Notes under the pieces: model-generated
Told to the model about the DNA's origin: nothing
Database searches by the model: none
Seen by the model: the letters and a program-made list of their open reading frames with translations, nothing else
From: an uncultured Erythrobacter sp.
GTDB taxonomy: Bacteria; Pseudomonadota; Alphaproteobacteria; Sphingomonadales; Sphingomonadaceae
Direction: 5' to 3'
Length of the DNA: 64,000 nt
Assembly: GCA_947488755.1 (NCBI GenBank)
Contig: CANLAD010000001.1
Location: forward strand, 2,241,501-2,305,500
Program-made: the position numbers and the translations under genes
Part shown: positions 34,190 to 43,849 of the stretch, piece by piece
Layout: each line of letters opens with the position of its first letter
Position numbering within the stretch: position 1 is the first letter of the stretch

Positions 34190-37027
34190 ATGGCAAGCGA
34201 AAAACCGCATCTCTATCTCGTCGACGGATCATGCTATATTTTCCGGGCGTATCATCGGCTTCCGCCTTTGACGGACCCGGAAGGCACGCCCGTAGGGGCG
34301 GTCTATGGCTACACCACGATGCTGTGGAAACTCGCTACCGATCTCGAAGCGGCAGACGGTCCTACGCATCTTGCGGTGATTCTCGATAAGGATTCGACCA
34401 GCTTCCGCAACGAGATTTACCCGGAATACAAGGCCAATCGCCCCGAACCGCCCGAGGATCTTCGCCCGCAATTTCCGCTGATTCGCGACGCCACCCGCGC
34501 CTTCGGCCTGCCGTGTATCGAGGAACAGGGTCTGGAAGCAGACGACATCATCGCCTCCTATGCGCGCGCGGCGCAGCGCGAGGGTTGGAACGTCACGATC
34601 GTCTCGAGCGACAAGGATCTGATGCAGCTGGTAGGCGAGGTGGATGGGGCGCGCGTCGACATGCTCGACACTATGAAAAGCCAGCGCATCTATATCGATG
34701 AGATCGAGGACAAGTTCGGCGTCGCGCCCGAGCTGGTGGGCGATGTGCTGGCCCTGATGGGTGACAGCGTCGACAACATTCCGGGCATTTACGGCGTCGG
34801 ACCCAAGACTGCGAGCAAGCTGATCGCCGAACACGGATCGCTCACCGCCGCGCTCGACCAGGCTCCGGAGATGAAGAAGTCGAAACTGCGCGAGCGCCTG
34901 ATCGAGGGCCGCGAAGACGCCGAGCTTTCGCGCGTGCTGGTCACGCTGAAGGAAGACTGCGACCTGCCCGTCGCGCTCGACAAGATGAAGATCGAAGGCG
35001 TGCCAGAGGATACGCTGTCGGCCTTCCTCGAAAAGCACGGCTTCACCTCGCTATTGCGACGGCTGGGAACTGGCGCGGGCAGTCCAGAGCGAGCGAACAA
35101 CCTCGATACCGAGAAAGCTTCGACCAAAGGCGATGCCGGATCGCAGGAAGGCAATCGCCAGCCACTTCCGGAAATGCCTGCCGTCGATCGCGACGCCTAC
35201 GAAACCGTCCAGACACTAGAGCGGCTGGAAGAATGGATCGCGCGGGCGATTGCCGCGCGGCTCGTGGCGGTGGATACCGAGACGTCTTCCCTCGATGCGA
35301 TGGAGGCCGATCTGGTCGGGGTCAGCCTCGCTCTGGCCCCCAATGAGGCCTGTTATGTCCCCCTTGGCCACGGTGGCAGCGACATGTTCGACGAAAAGCC
35401 CGAACAGATCGCGCTCCCCGACGCGCTCGCCGCCTTGAAGCCGATGCTGGAGGACGACAGCGTTCTCAAGGTCTTCCAGAACGGCAAGTACGACCTCAAT
35501 GTTCTTGCCCGCCATGATGTGCACGTGTCGCCGATCGACGACACAATGGTCATCAGCTTCGCCCTCGACGCCGGACGCGGTCAGGAAGGTATTGGCGGCG
35601 GGCACGGGATGGATGAGCTGGCACAGCGTCACCTTGGCCACACTTGCCTGACTTTCAAGGAGATTTGCGGGACCGGCAAGAAAGCAATTCCCTTTGGCGA
35701 AGTGCCACTCGACAAGGCGACGCAATATGCGGCCGAAGATGCCGATGTGACGCTGCGCCTCTACCGTCACCTGAAACCGCGCCTTCCAGTCGAAGGCGGG
35801 ACACAGGTTTACGAGCGGGTCGATCGCCCGCTCATTCCTGTGGTCGCCGGTATGGAGCGAGAAGGGATCAAGGTCGACCGCGCGCGGCTGGCGGGATTGT
35901 CCGAGGAGTTTGCGGGCCAGACCGCTGCGCTGGAGAAGGAGATCCACGAACTCGCCGGGCAGGAATTCGCTGTCGGCAGCCCCAAGCAACTCGGCGAAGT
36001 GCTGTTCGACAAGCTCGGCTACAAGGGCGGACGCAAGGGCAAGAGCGGGCAATACTCGACCGACCAATCGGTGCTGGAGAAGCTTTCTGGCGAAGGCGCG
36101 CAAATCGCTGACAAGGTGCTGGAATATCGACACCTTTCCAAATTGAAATCAACCTACACCGACGCTTTGCAGGCGCAGATCAACCCCGATACCGGCCGGG
36201 TCCACACCAGTTATTCGCTGGTCGGCGCGCAGACGGGGCGGCTTTCCTCGACCGATCCGAACCTGCAGAACATCCCGATCCGCACCGCCATCGGTCGCAC
36301 CATCCGCGAAGCCTTCGTGCCCGAGCCGGGAAATGTCCTGCTCGCCGCCGACTATTCGCAGATCGAACTGCGACTTGCTGCACATATGGCCGATGTCGGC
36401 ACTCTCAAGGAAGCGTTTGGGAACGGCGAGGACATCCACGCCCGCACCGCGACCGAGATGTTCGGCGAGGTGACAAGGGATACGCGCGCGCAGGCGAAGA
36501 CCATCAACTTCGCAATCCTTTACGGCATTTCGCGCTGGGGACTTGCCGGACGGCTCGAAGTCGACCCCGACGAAGCGCAGGACATGATCGACACCTATTT
36601 CCAGCGCTTCCCCGGCATCCAACGCTACATCATGGAAACCCTCGAAAGCGTTCGCGAACGCGGGTATTCCGAGACCTTGTTCGGTCGCAAGACGTGGTTC
36701 CCCCGCATCAAATCGAAGAACCAGGCCGAGCGCCAGGGCAGCGAGCGCGCGGCGATCAACGCTCCGATACAGGGCACCAGCGCAGACATCATCAAGCGGG
36801 CGATGGCGCGGATGATCCCGGCCCTGCGCGATGAGGGCCTCGATAAAGTGCGGATGCTGTTGCAGGTGCATGACGAACTCGTCTTCGAACTGCCCGAAAG
36901 CGACGTCTCCGCCGCTTCGCCGATTATCGAGCGGGTGATGGCCGAAGCCGCCCTGCCTGCTGTCGAACTGGACGTGCCGCTCGGCATCGATATCGGCACC
37001 GGCGCTTCGTGGGATGCAGCGCATTGA
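34190..37027 (+). CDS. polA: DNA polymerase I
   Basis: A 945-residue three-domain polymerase that fills gaps and removes RNA primers. The 5' nuclease domain (about 1-300) has LYLVDGSCYIFRAYH, SSDKDLMQL and GDSVDNIPGIYGVGPKTA. The proofreading domain keeps its acidic D-x-E motif (AVDTETSSLDAME), unlike Taq-type enzymes. The polymerase domain has AADYSQIELRLAAH, TINFAILYG and QVHDELVFELP. ATG 34190 is standard; an in-frame GTG lies 18 bp earlier. The 254 bp upstream are gene-free and presumably hold the promoter. The end overlaps the following mscS-like gene. Confidence 0.97.
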   Translation: MASEKPHLYLVDGSCYIFRAYHRLPPLTDPEGTPVGAVYGYTTMLWKLATDLEAADGPTHLAVILDKDSTSFRNEIYPEYKANRPEPPEDLRPQFPLIRDATRAFGLPCIEEQGLEADDIIASYARAAQREGWNVTIVSSDKDLMQLVGEVDGARVDMLDTMKSQRIYIDEIEDKFGVAPELVGDVLALMGDSVDNIPGIYGVGPKTASKLIAEHGSLTAALDQAPEMKKSKLRERLIEGREDAELSRVLVTLKEDCDLPVALDKMKIEGVPEDTLSAFLEKHGFTSLLRRLGTGAGSPERANNLDTEKASTKGDAGSQEGNRQPLPEMPAVDRDAYETVQTLERLEEWIARAIAARLVAVDTETSSLDAMEADLVGVSLALAPNEACYVPLGHGGSDMFDEKPEQIALPDALAALKPMLEDDSVLKVFQNGKYDLNVLARHDVHVSPIDDTMVISFALDAGRGQEGIGGGHGMDELAQRHLGHTCLTFKEICGTGKKAIPFGEVPLDKATQYAAEDADVTLRLYRHLKPRLPVEGGTQVYERVDRPLIPVVAGMEREGIKVDRARLAGLSEEFAGQTAALEKEIHELAGQEFAVGSPKQLGEVLFDKLGYKGGRKGKSGQYSTDQSVLEKLSGEGAQIADKVLEYRHLSKLKSTYTDALQAQINPDTGRVHTSYSLVGAQTGRLSSTDPNLQNIPIRTAIGRTIREAFVPEPGNVLLAADYSQIELRLAAHMADVGTLKEAFGNGEDIHARTATEMFGEVTRDTRAQAKTINFAILYGISRWGLAGRLEVDPDEAQDMIDTYFQRFPGIQRYIMETLESVRERGYSETLFGRKTWFPRIKSKNQAERQGSERAAINAPIQGTSADIIKRAMARMIPALRDEGLDKVRMLLQVHDELVFELPESDVSAASPIIERVMAEAALPAVELDVPLGIDIGTGASWDAAH

Positions 37028-38109
37028 TCGACCGGCTCGATCCTCGCAGCGTCACAATCGACTGGAGCTCGGTGGCGACCTCGGCGCTGAGCGTATTTGT
37101 CGCCGTGATCGTGGCCTATGTCATTTATCGGATTGTATTCCGGATAGTCGACAAGGTCGCTCACCTGTCGGACACCCATGTCGACGAGATCCTGCTCGCG
37201 CGTATTCGCAGGCCGATCAAATGGTCGTTCCTCGCCATCGCGGTGACGGTGGCGGCGCAGACCGATCCGGCGCTGCGCGAATGGTGGGAGCCGCTCGCAC
37301 GGTTCCTGCGACCTGCGCTGCTCGGCTGGGTTGCCTACAATGTCGTGCGCGGTCTGACTGCGGTGATGGAATTGCGGATGGCGGATGCCGACCCGGTCGC
37401 CTCACGCAGCCGCCGCACGCGCATCGCAGTGCTGTCGCGAATCGCGACCTTCGCGATCATTCTCATCACGATCGGCCTGATGCTTTTCAGCATCCCCTCG
37501 GTGCGCGCTATCGGGACCACCATGTTGGCTTCGGCCGGTCTCGCCGCGCTGGCCATTGGCGCGGCTGCACAACCGGCGCTCAAATCGCTGATCGCCGGCG
37601 TCCAGGTCGCGCTGACCGAACCGATGCGGATCGGCGATCTGGTCAAGGTCGATGGCGATGCGGGGCGCGTGGAGGAAATTCACATGAGCTTCGTCACCGT
37701 GCGCACTTGGGACGAGCGGGTGCTGGTGGTGCCAACCAGCCGCTTCCTCGACGAGACGTTCGAGAACTGGTCCCGGCTCGACGAGGCGCTGACCGGCACA
37801 GTGTTCCTGCATCTCGACCCGACCACGGAGATCGCCCCGATCAGAGCCGAATTCGAGCGCTTCGTGGAGACGCATGAGCTTTTCGACCGTCGCAATATGG
37901 GGTTGGTGGTGACCGAAGCCTATCCCGAAAGCATCGAGCTGCGGCTGACGGTCAGCTCGCAGACGATCGGCGATCTATGGGCGCTGCGCTGCGCGGTGCG
38001 CGAGCATATGATGGACTGGCTGCGCGAGAACATGGAAGACGCGCTGATCCGACACCGGCTGGAAGTGCCCGGCGGCCATCCCAAAGCCGGGGAGGCCGCC
38101 GCGCCTTAG
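37009..38109 (+). CDS. MscS-family mechanosensitive channel
   Basis: A 366-residue member of the MscS superfamily with four or five membrane helices. The pore helix and beta domain read LASAGLAALAIGAAAQPALK followed by LIAGVQVALTEPMRIGDLVK and then VEEIHMSFVTVRTWDERVLV. It is larger than E. coli MscS because of the extra N-terminal helices. The start is uncertain: GTG 37009 overlaps the polA end by 19 bp, and TTG 37024, overlapping the polA stop, has a better GGGA upstream. Overlap with polA suggests co-transcription. It converges on the CDC48-like gene with a 7-bp gap. Confidence 0.9.
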   Translation: MGCSALIDRLDPRSVTIDWSSVATSALSVFVAVIVAYVIYRIVFRIVDKVAHLSDTHVDEILLARIRRPIKWSFLAIAVTVAAQTDPALREWWEPLARFLRPALLGWVAYNVVRGLTAVMELRMADADPVASRSRRTRIAVLSRIATFAIILITIGLMLFSIPSVRAIGTTMLASAGLAALAIGAAAQPALKSLIAGVQVALTEPMRIGDLVKVDGDAGRVEEIHMSFVTVRTWDERVLVVPTSRFLDETFENWSRLDEALTGTVFLHLDPTTEIAPIRAEFERFVETHELFDRRNMGLVVTEAYPESIELRLTVSSQTIGDLWALRCAVREHMMDWLRENMEDALIRHRLEVPGGHPKAGEAAAP

Positions 38110-38116
38110 AGCCGCA

Positions 38117-40423
38117 TCATTCGTGCTTCTTCGCGCGCGCCGGTTCGAGTGTGTCGGGCGCGAAGAAACCGATCGGCTGGGCTTCGGCAGCGCGCTTTTT
38201 CAGCTCGCCGCGCATCTTGCGATATTCCTGCTCCATCTTCGCGGTGACGGTCGCGCGGCTGTCCTTCAGCGCATCGTCGAAGTCCTGCGCCGCGACCTCG
38301 CTGACCTCGCCGCCCATTCGGCGCAGCGCGCTAAGCCCGGCGCGGCGCACGACGTCTTCCAGATCGGCGCCGGTGAAGCGCTCGGTCTTCTGCGCAACCG
38401 CGCCCAAGTCGACATCGTCAGCCAGCGGCATTTCCTTAGTGTGAATGCCAAGGATGTGCTCGCGCCCCTTGCGGTCGGGCGTCCCGACATAGACCAGCTC
38501 GTCGAAGCGACCTGGGCGAAGCAGCGCGGGATCGACCAGCGTCGGACGGTTGGTGGCGCCAACGACCACCACGGATTGAAGCTCCTCGAGCCCGTCCATT
38601 TCGGCAAGGATCGTGTTGACCACCCTGCCAGTCACCTGCGGTTCACCCTGACCCGATCCGCGTGCGGGAACGAGGCTGTCGATCTCGTCGATGAAGATAA
38701 CGCAGGGAGCCACCGCGCGTGCTCGGGTAAAGAGCCGCGCGATCTGCTGCTCGCTTTCACCATACCATTTTGACAGCAGGTCGGAGCTTTTCATCGAGAT
38801 GAAGTTGGCTTCGGCTTCCTTTGCCACCGCCTTGGCGAGCAGTGTCTTGCCGGTGCCTGGCGGGCCATAGAGCAGGAAACCCTTGGCCGGACGAATGCCG
38901 AGACGACGAAAGGCGTCGGCATTCTTGAGTGGGAGTTCGATGCCCTCCTTCAGCTTGTCGATCGCATCGCCGACGCCGCCGATATCGTCCCAGCCGACCT
39001 TGGGCGCCTGCACCATGACTTCCCGCATCGCGGAAGGCTGGACGCGCTTGAGCGCGGAGAAGAAGTCGGCACGGGTTACGCACAGATCCTCGAGCACGTC
39101 GGGCGGAATCTCGCGCGCGTCGAGATCGAGCCGCGGCATGATCCGGCGCACGGCGTCAATCGCTGCCTCGCGTGCGAGAGCGGCAATATCCGCACCCACA
39201 AAGCCATGCGTGGTGCGGGCAAGTTCGGACAGGTCGACCTTGTCCTCCAGCGGCATGCCGCGGGTGTGGATCGCAAGGATTTCCCGCCGACCGGTCTGAT
39301 CCGGCACCCCGATGACGATCTCGCGATCGAAGCGTCCCGGTCGCCTCAGCGCTTCGTCGATGGCATCGGGACGATTGGTCGCGGCGATGACGACGAGGTT
39401 CGCACGTGCTTCCAGACCGTCCATCAGGGTAAGCAATTGCGCGACCAGACGCTTTTCCGCCTCGCCCGGCACCTGCTGGCGCTTGGGCGCGATCGAATCG
39501 ATTTCGTCGATGAAGACGATTGCAGGCGCGGCGCGCGTCGCTTCCTCGAACACTTCGCGCAGGCGCTTCTCGCTCTCACCATAGCCCGATCCCATGATTT
39601 CCGGGCCGTTGATGGTGAAAAATTCGGCGTCTGATTCGTTCGCGACCGCCTGCGCCAGCCGGGTCTTGCCGGTGCCGGGTGGGCCGTGGAGCAGCACGCC
39701 CTTGGGCGGATCGACGCCAAGACGGGTGAACAATTCGGGATAGCGCAGCGGCAGCTCGACCATCTCGCGCAGCTGCTGAATGGTGTCTTCCATGCCGCCG
39801 ACATCGTCATAATTCACGACAGCGCGCGCATCGCGCGGCTCTTCGAATTCGGTGCGCAGCTCGACTTCGGTATTCTCGTCGATGTGGACGATGCCCTTCG
39901 GCGCGGTCGAATGCACCGACAGGCGGATCTGGGTCAGCGCGTAGGCGGGAGCCCTGAGCAACTGGCGCACGTCGGAGGGCATGTTCTGAACCGGCTGCTG
40001 ACCGGTCGTCGCCACGAGATCGCCTGCGACCAGCGGCTTGCGAAAGAAATTGCGCTTCAACGCTTGAGTCGGTCCCTGAAGCCGCATCTCGCGCTGCGCG
40101 GGCGCAAAAACGACGCGGGTGGCGGGGCGTGATTCGGCGGCGACGATTTCGACATGCTCGCCCGAACCCGCCTCCGCATTGCCGCGTTGCAAGCCGTCTA
40201 ACCTGACGACATCGAGCGTGTCGTCCTCTTGATAGGCCGCCATCGCGATTGCGGCGGTCGAACGCTTACCGGTGATCTCCACCACATCGCCTTCGGTTAT
40301 TCCAAGCGTCTGAAAAGCCGAGCGCGGCATTCGGGCGATCCCTTGGCCGGATTCCTCCTGTCTCGCGGGGGCAACCTGCAAGCGAGCGGTGCGGGCCTTC
40401 GTTGCGGTGTCGGCATCGACCAT
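38117..40423 (-). CDS. CDC48/VAT-type double-AAA ATPase
   Basis: A 768-residue homologue of archaeal VAT and eukaryotic p97/CDC48. Residues 10-190 form the N domain ([20 protein letters not shown], then the second sub-domain). Two AAA modules follow, each with Walker A ([17 protein letters not shown] and [17 protein letters not shown]), Walker B ([13 protein letters not shown] and [13 protein letters not shown]) and arginine fingers (RRPGRFD, LRPGRFD). Such ring ATPases unfold or extract proteins. No p97-type C-terminal HbYX tail is seen (the end is [10 protein letters not shown]). CDC48 proteins are patchy in bacteria and probably acquired by transfer, but composition here matches the neighbours. 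Confidence 0.95.
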   Translation of the reverse strand: MVDADTATKARTARLQVAPARQEESGQGIARMPRSAFQTLGITEGDVVEITGKRSTAAIAMAAYQEDDTLDVVRLDGLQRGNAEAGSGEHVEIVAAESRPATRVVFAPAQREMRLQGPTQALKRNFFRKPLVAGDLVATTGQQPVQNMPSDVRQLLRAPAYALTQIRLSVHSTAPKGIVHIDENTEVELRTEFEEPRDARAVVNYDDVGGMEDTIQQLREMVELPLRYPELFTRLGVDPPKGVLLHGPPGTGKTRLAQAVANESDAEFFTINGPEIMGSGYGESEKRLREVFEEATRAAPAIVFIDEIDSIAPKRQQVPGEAEKRLVAQLLTLMDGLEARANLVVIAATNRPDAIDEALRRPGRFDREIVIGVPDQTGRREILAIHTRGMPLEDKVDLSELARTTHGFVGADIAALAREAAIDAVRRIMPRLDLDAREIPPDVLEDLCVTRADFFSALKRVQPSAMREVMVQAPKVGWDDIGGVGDAIDKLKEGIELPLKNADAFRRLGIRPAKGFLLYGPPGTGKTLLAKAVAKEAEANFISMKSSDLLSKWYGESEQQIARLFTRARAVAPCVIFIDEIDSLVPARGSGQGEPQVTGRVVNTILAEMDGLEELQSVVVVGATNRPTLVDPALLRPGRFDELVYVGTPDRKGREHILGIHTKEMPLADDVDLGAVAQKTERFTGADLEDVVRRAGLSALRRMGGEVSEVAAQDFDDALKDSRATVTAKMEQEYRKMRGELKKRAAEAQPIGFFAPDTLEPARAKKHE

Positions 40424-40612
40424 GGAATTCCTTCCCTTTGGGCGGCCATCCCTGACCGTTTGTTTGGTTTCGGCTCAGTACGGCGGATCGATCGCCAGCC
40501 CACGCTTTCGCGCCAAGAGCTAGGAAGGCGCGGACAGATTTTCAAACGAGTTGACGCGCGCTTCGATCCGAAAGCGCGGCGCTTGGCCGCACAACCGGGC
40601 CGCACAGGGGCG
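40424..40612. other. CDC48 upstream region, nothing distinct seen
   Basis: This G/C-rich stretch must contain the promoter of the CDC48-like gene on the minus strand. No open reading frame here looks protein-like, and no strong repeat was found. Confidence 0.4.
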
Positions 40613-40642
40613 AAAAAAAGCCCGGCGCGATGGCCGGGCTTT
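40613..40642 (-). terminator. Orphan minus-strand terminator
   Basis: Read on the minus strand, AAAGCCCGGC, loop CATCGC and GCCGGGCTTT end in seven consecutive Ts. On the plus strand the T tract is only TTTGG, so it works leftwards. No minus-strand coding gene lies upstream of it (between 40643 and the plus-strand scoA), so the transcript it ends is unexplained. Confidence 0.75.
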
Positions 40643-40699
40643 GGAAGTTTGGGAGAGGATGCCTAAAAGGCACGATCTGTTATGCATCGCAGCAATTCA

Positions 40700-40816
40700 T
40701 TGTGCAACTGCGAAATGGCCGAATATATTGCAGATTTTGCAATATGAGATGCGTTGAGCGCTCAAATTGGCTTAGAAAGTGATTAATTTCTAATCTAATG
40801 CTTAGAATTTGTGCAA
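40700..40816. promoter_or_regulatory. AT-rich dyad cluster upstream of scoA
   Basis: The stretch at about 40660-40830 is visibly AT-rich compared with its surroundings. It holds ATATTGCA / TGCAATAT at 40725-40745 (5-nt spacer), the perfect 12-bp palindrome TTGAGCGCTCAA at 40754-40765, TTAGAAA / TTTCTAA at 40772-40793, and TTGTGCAA at 40700-40707 and 40809-40816. The density of dyads fits a regulated promoter for the scoA operon, or a structured small RNA ending at the minus-strand terminator at 40613-40642. Confidence 0.5.
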
Positions 40817-40989
40817 TTCAATCCGCCTCATCGGTCGCAGCGCGGCATGTCGGGCGTCAAACTTCCGCTCCCGCGGCGGGTGACAGGCACCGGGAATGGC
40901 ATTAATACCGCGCCGAAACCGGGAGTATCCGGCCTTTGTTCCCTTCGCGCAATGCGCCCGCATCGCGTGCCATCCAGCAGGGTGTGACC

Positions 40990-41712
40990 ATGTCCAAAAT
41001 CTATCCCGACGCCATCGCCGCGCTTGACGGCGTCCTGTCCGACAACATGCTCGTCGCCGCCGGCGGGTTCGGCCTGTGCGGTATACCCGAACGACTGCTC
41101 GACGCGATTCGCGACAGCGGCGTCACGGGGCTGACCTTTGCCAGCAACAACGCCGGGATCGACAATGAGGGCATCGGCAAGCTGCTGCGCACGCGTCAGG
41201 TCAAGAGGATGATCTCCTCCTATGTCGGCGAAAACAAGGAATTCGAGCGACAGTTTTTGTCCGGCGAGCTCGAGGTCGAGTTCTGTCCGCAAGGCACTCT
41301 CGCGGAAAGGATGCGTGCGGGCGGAGCGGGGGTACCCGGCTTCTACACCAAGACCGGCGTGGGCACGCAGGTGGCCGAGGGCAAGGAGCACAAGGATTTT
41401 CCCGATCCGGACGGGGTAATGTCGACCTACATCCTCGAACGCGGCATCTTTGCCGATCTGGCAATTGTGAAGGCATACAAGGCTGACGAAACCGGCAATT
41501 TGATCTTCCGCAAGACGGCCCGCAACTTCAACCAACCAGCCGCGACATGCGGGCGTGTCTGCGTGGCGGAGGTCGAGGAGATCGTGCCTGCAGGAGCGTT
41601 GGAGGCCGACGAGATCCATCTGCCGGGCGTTTTCGTCAACCGGCTGGTGCTTGGCGCGCCATATGACAAGAAGATAGAGTTCCGGACCACTCGCGAGCGT
41701 GAGAGTGCATAG
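40990..41712 (+). CDS. scoA: 3-oxoacid CoA-transferase subunit A
   Basis: The 240-residue alpha subunit of a succinyl-CoA:3-ketoacid CoA transferase, which activates acetoacetate for thiolysis. The family core AAGGFGLCGIPERLLDAI, then LTFASNNAGIDNEGIGKLL and GAGVPGFYTKTGVGTQVAEG, is intact. The ATG at 40990 (MSKIYPDAIAALDG) has AGGG upstream. The beta subunit is encoded by scoB, but a lipoprotein gene lies between the two, which is unusual. Upstream is an AT-rich dyad-rich region that probably controls the unit. Confidence 0.94.
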   Translation: MSKIYPDAIAALDGVLSDNMLVAAGGFGLCGIPERLLDAIRDSGVTGLTFASNNAGIDNEGIGKLLRTRQVKRMISSYVGENKEFERQFLSGELEVEFCPQGTLAERMRAGGAGVPGFYTKTGVGTQVAEGKEHKDFPDPDGVMSTYILERGIFADLAIVKAYKADETGNLIFRKTARNFNQPAATCGRVCVAEVEEIVPAGALEADEIHLPGVFVNRLVLGAPYDKKIEFRTTRERESA

Positions 41713-41725
41713 ACAGCCACGAAAA

Positions 41726-42688
41726 ATGCAGCCGCGCCGCGCTATCGCTCTTTCCGCCATCACGCTTGGTGCCCTTGCGTTGCAAGGCTGTATCGCTGCG
41801 GCGATCCCGCTGGCGGCGGGCGGACTAGTTGCGCGCGGAGCGGGTGGCGGTGTGGGCAACAACTCGACCGGAGGAGAGGTCAGCGTCGCACAGGGCATCT
41901 CGCAAGGAGTCGCACAGGGCGTTGTGCAGGAGGTAGCACGCGAGCCGGTGCCGGTGACCGCAGCGCCAGCGCTTGCCACCGCGCCGAGCGGACCGCGCAT
42001 TGCGAAAGTCGATCTCGACGAGCTCCCGCCGGGCGATGTGAATGCCGCGCCGATCGAGCTTGCGGGGGTGACACCTGGCACGCGTGTCCCCACACCGACG
42101 CGGCGCTCTGGCCTGCCGGGCGCGCGCGATCCCTTCGGACCATTTTTCGACTATGCCCGATCGCTGACGGACAAGAAGTTTGCAGCGCGCCCATCGGCCG
42201 TATTGCGCGATCCCGCCTCGCTCGAACCCGACCGCGCCGATTGCGGCGCACGCGAGCCGACCTTGCTGATCGACCTCGATCCGGCGGAGGGCCTGCTCGA
42301 TCCCAATGCCGCCGCGCTACCCGCTCCATTCCTTGCCGACGACCTTGCCCGGTTGCGGCGAAGGGACGTAACAATCGCCTGGATATCGGGGCATTCGGCG
42401 GCGATGGCCGGGGACATCCGCGCCGCCCTGAAGGCCGCGCGGCTCGACCCGAAGGGCACTGATCGCCTCATCCTCATGCGCTATCCCGATGACCGCAAGC
42501 AGAGCCGTCGCAATGAACTGGGCCGCAATGTCTGCATCCTCGCCATTGCCGGCGACACCAAATCCGATTTCGACGAAGTGTTCGACTATGCCCGCGACCC
42601 GTCCGCGACCGCGATGCTCGAGACGCTGATCGGGCGCGGCTGGTTCCTCGTCCCGCCTCTTTTTCCACCCCAAGGACCGCAAACATGA
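41726..42688 (+). CDS. Lipoprotein inserted between scoA and scoB, possibly HAD-like
   Basis: A 320-residue predicted lipoprotein. [20 protein letters not shown] then GC is a signal peptide with an L-Q-G-C lipobox. A Gly/Ala/Pro-rich segment follows, then a folded C-terminal half: [16 protein letters not shown] resembles a degenerate HAD motif [18 protein letters not shown] resembles motif II, and the end [20 protein letters not shown] follows, recalling secreted acid phosphatases. Key aspartates are not all preserved, so activity is doubtful. The start is uncertain: an in-frame GTG at 41699 overlaps scoA. Its TGA overlaps the scoB ATG by 4 bp, so it is translationally coupled to scoB. Confidence 0.68.
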   Translation: MQPRRAIALSAITLGALALQGCIAAAIPLAAGGLVARGAGGGVGNNSTGGEVSVAQGISQGVAQGVVQEVAREPVPVTAAPALATAPSGPRIAKVDLDELPPGDVNAAPIELAGVTPGTRVPTPTRRSGLPGARDPFGPFFDYARSLTDKKFAARPSAVLRDPASLEPDRADCGAREPTLLIDLDPAEGLLDPNAAALPAPFLADDLARLRRRDVTIAWISGHSAAMAGDIRAALKAARLDPKGTDRLILMRYPDDRKQSRRNELGRNVCILAIAGDTKSDFDEVFDYARDPSATAMLETLIGRGWFLVPPLFPPQGPQT

Positions 42689-43350
42689 ACGATACGACCC
42701 CCGGCTGGACCCGCGATCAGATGGCCGCACGGGCCGCTCAGGAATTGCAGGACGGATATTACGTCAATCTCGGCATCGGCATCCCGACGCTGGTGGCGAA
42801 CCACATCCCTGAGGGCATGATGGTGACACTGCAGAGCGAGAACGGAATGCTCGGCATCGGCCCCTTCCCCTTTGACGACGAAGTCGATCCGGACCTCATC
42901 AATGCGGGAAAGCAGACCATCAGCGAGCTTCCGCACAGCGCCTATTTCGACAGCGCGACGAGCTTTTCGATGATCCGCGGCGGGCATATCGATCTCACCG
43001 TGCTGGGTGCGATGGAGGTTGCTGAGAACGGCGACATCGCCAACTGGATGATCCCGGGCAAGATGATCAAGGGCATGGGCGGCGCGATGGACCTGGTCGC
43101 GGGCGTAAAGAAAATCATCGTCGTGATGGATCACACCGCCAAGGATGGCAGCCCCAAATTCATTCCCGAATGCTCGCTCCCGCTGACCGGCGCTGGCGTC
43201 GTCGATATGATCATCACCAATCTTGGTGTCTTCCACCGCCCCGACCATTCCTCACCTTTCCGCCTGATCGAATTGGCGCCGGGCGTTTCTGCGCAGGATA
43301 TCGCATCGCAGACCACCGCGCATTACGAACCGGCGCTCGAAGACGCCTGA
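42685..43350 (+). CDS. scoB: 3-oxoacid CoA-transferase subunit B
   Basis: The 221-residue beta subunit partner of scoA. The catalytic glutamate lies in the classic S-E-N-G loop ([14 protein letters not shown]), preceded by [20 protein letters not shown] and followed by [20 protein letters not shown]. Together with scoA it transfers CoA from succinyl-CoA to acetoacetate. Its start codon overlaps the upstream lipoprotein gene (ATGA). DUF2269 follows 28 bp later. Confidence 0.95.
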   Translation: MNDTTPGWTRDQMAARAAQELQDGYYVNLGIGIPTLVANHIPEGMMVTLQSENGMLGIGPFPFDDEVDPDLINAGKQTISELPHSAYFDSATSFSMIRGGHIDLTVLGAMEVAENGDIANWMIPGKMIKGMGGAMDLVAGVKKIIVVMDHTAKDGSPKFIPECSLPLTGAGVVDMIITNLGVFHRPDHSSPFRLIELAPGVSAQDIASQTTAHYEPALEDA

Positions 43351-43378
43351 CCGAAAACGCCGCCGATACGCGCCGCCC

Positions 43379-43849
43379 ATGACCGCCTACTACATCTTCC
43401 AGTTCCTCCACACGGCTGGCGTGATCCTGCTGGTAGGGAACATCACGGTGACGGCGGTTTGGAAGGTCTTCGCCAACCGCACGCAAGACCCCGCGATCAT
43501 CGCATTCGGGCAGCGTCTGGTCACCGGCACCGATTTCGGACTGACCATCCCCGGCATCGCACTGACCATGATCGGAGGTTATGGAGCGCTCTGGGTGATG
43601 GGCTACTCGGTGTTCGAACCGGCGTGGCTGCTTTGGAGCCAGCTGCTCTTTGTATCGGCGGGCATAATCTGGTTATTCATCCTCGTTCCGATCCAGATCA
43701 AGCAGGCGCGGATCGCCAGCAGCTTTCAGGAAGGCGGGGAAGTCAGCCAGGAATATCGTGACCTCTCGCGCCGCTGGATCACCTGGGGGCTGGTCAGCAC
43801 GGTTCCGCTGGTGATCGTCCTGTGGTTGATGATCGCCAAGCCGGCATGA
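43379..43849 (+). CDS. DUF2269-family membrane protein
   Basis: A 156-residue inner-membrane protein with four hydrophobic segments (starting YYIFQFLHTAGVILLVGNIT). The histidine and arginine placement and the length match the DUF2269 family (YkoY/YedE-unrelated; small four-helix membrane proteins). The C-terminal segment RDLSRRWITWGLVSTVPLVI is typical. The TGA overlaps the CaiB-type gene's ATG by four bases, so they are coupled. Function is unknown. Confidence 0.8.
   Translation: MTAYYIFQFLHTAGVILLVGNITVTAVWKVFANRTQDPAIIAFGQRLVTGTDFGLTIPGIALTMIGGYGALWVMGYSVFEPAWLLWSQLLFVSAGIIWLFILVPIQIKQARIASSFQEGGEVSQEYRDLSRRWITWGLVSTVPLVIVLWLMIAKPA

Noticed and set aside
40828..42093. 421-codon minus-strand frame over scoA and the lipoprotein gene
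   Set aside because: It overlaps two plausible genes on the opposite strand and has no recognisable domains; the upstream minus-strand terminator (40613-40642) was nevertheless kept as unexplained.
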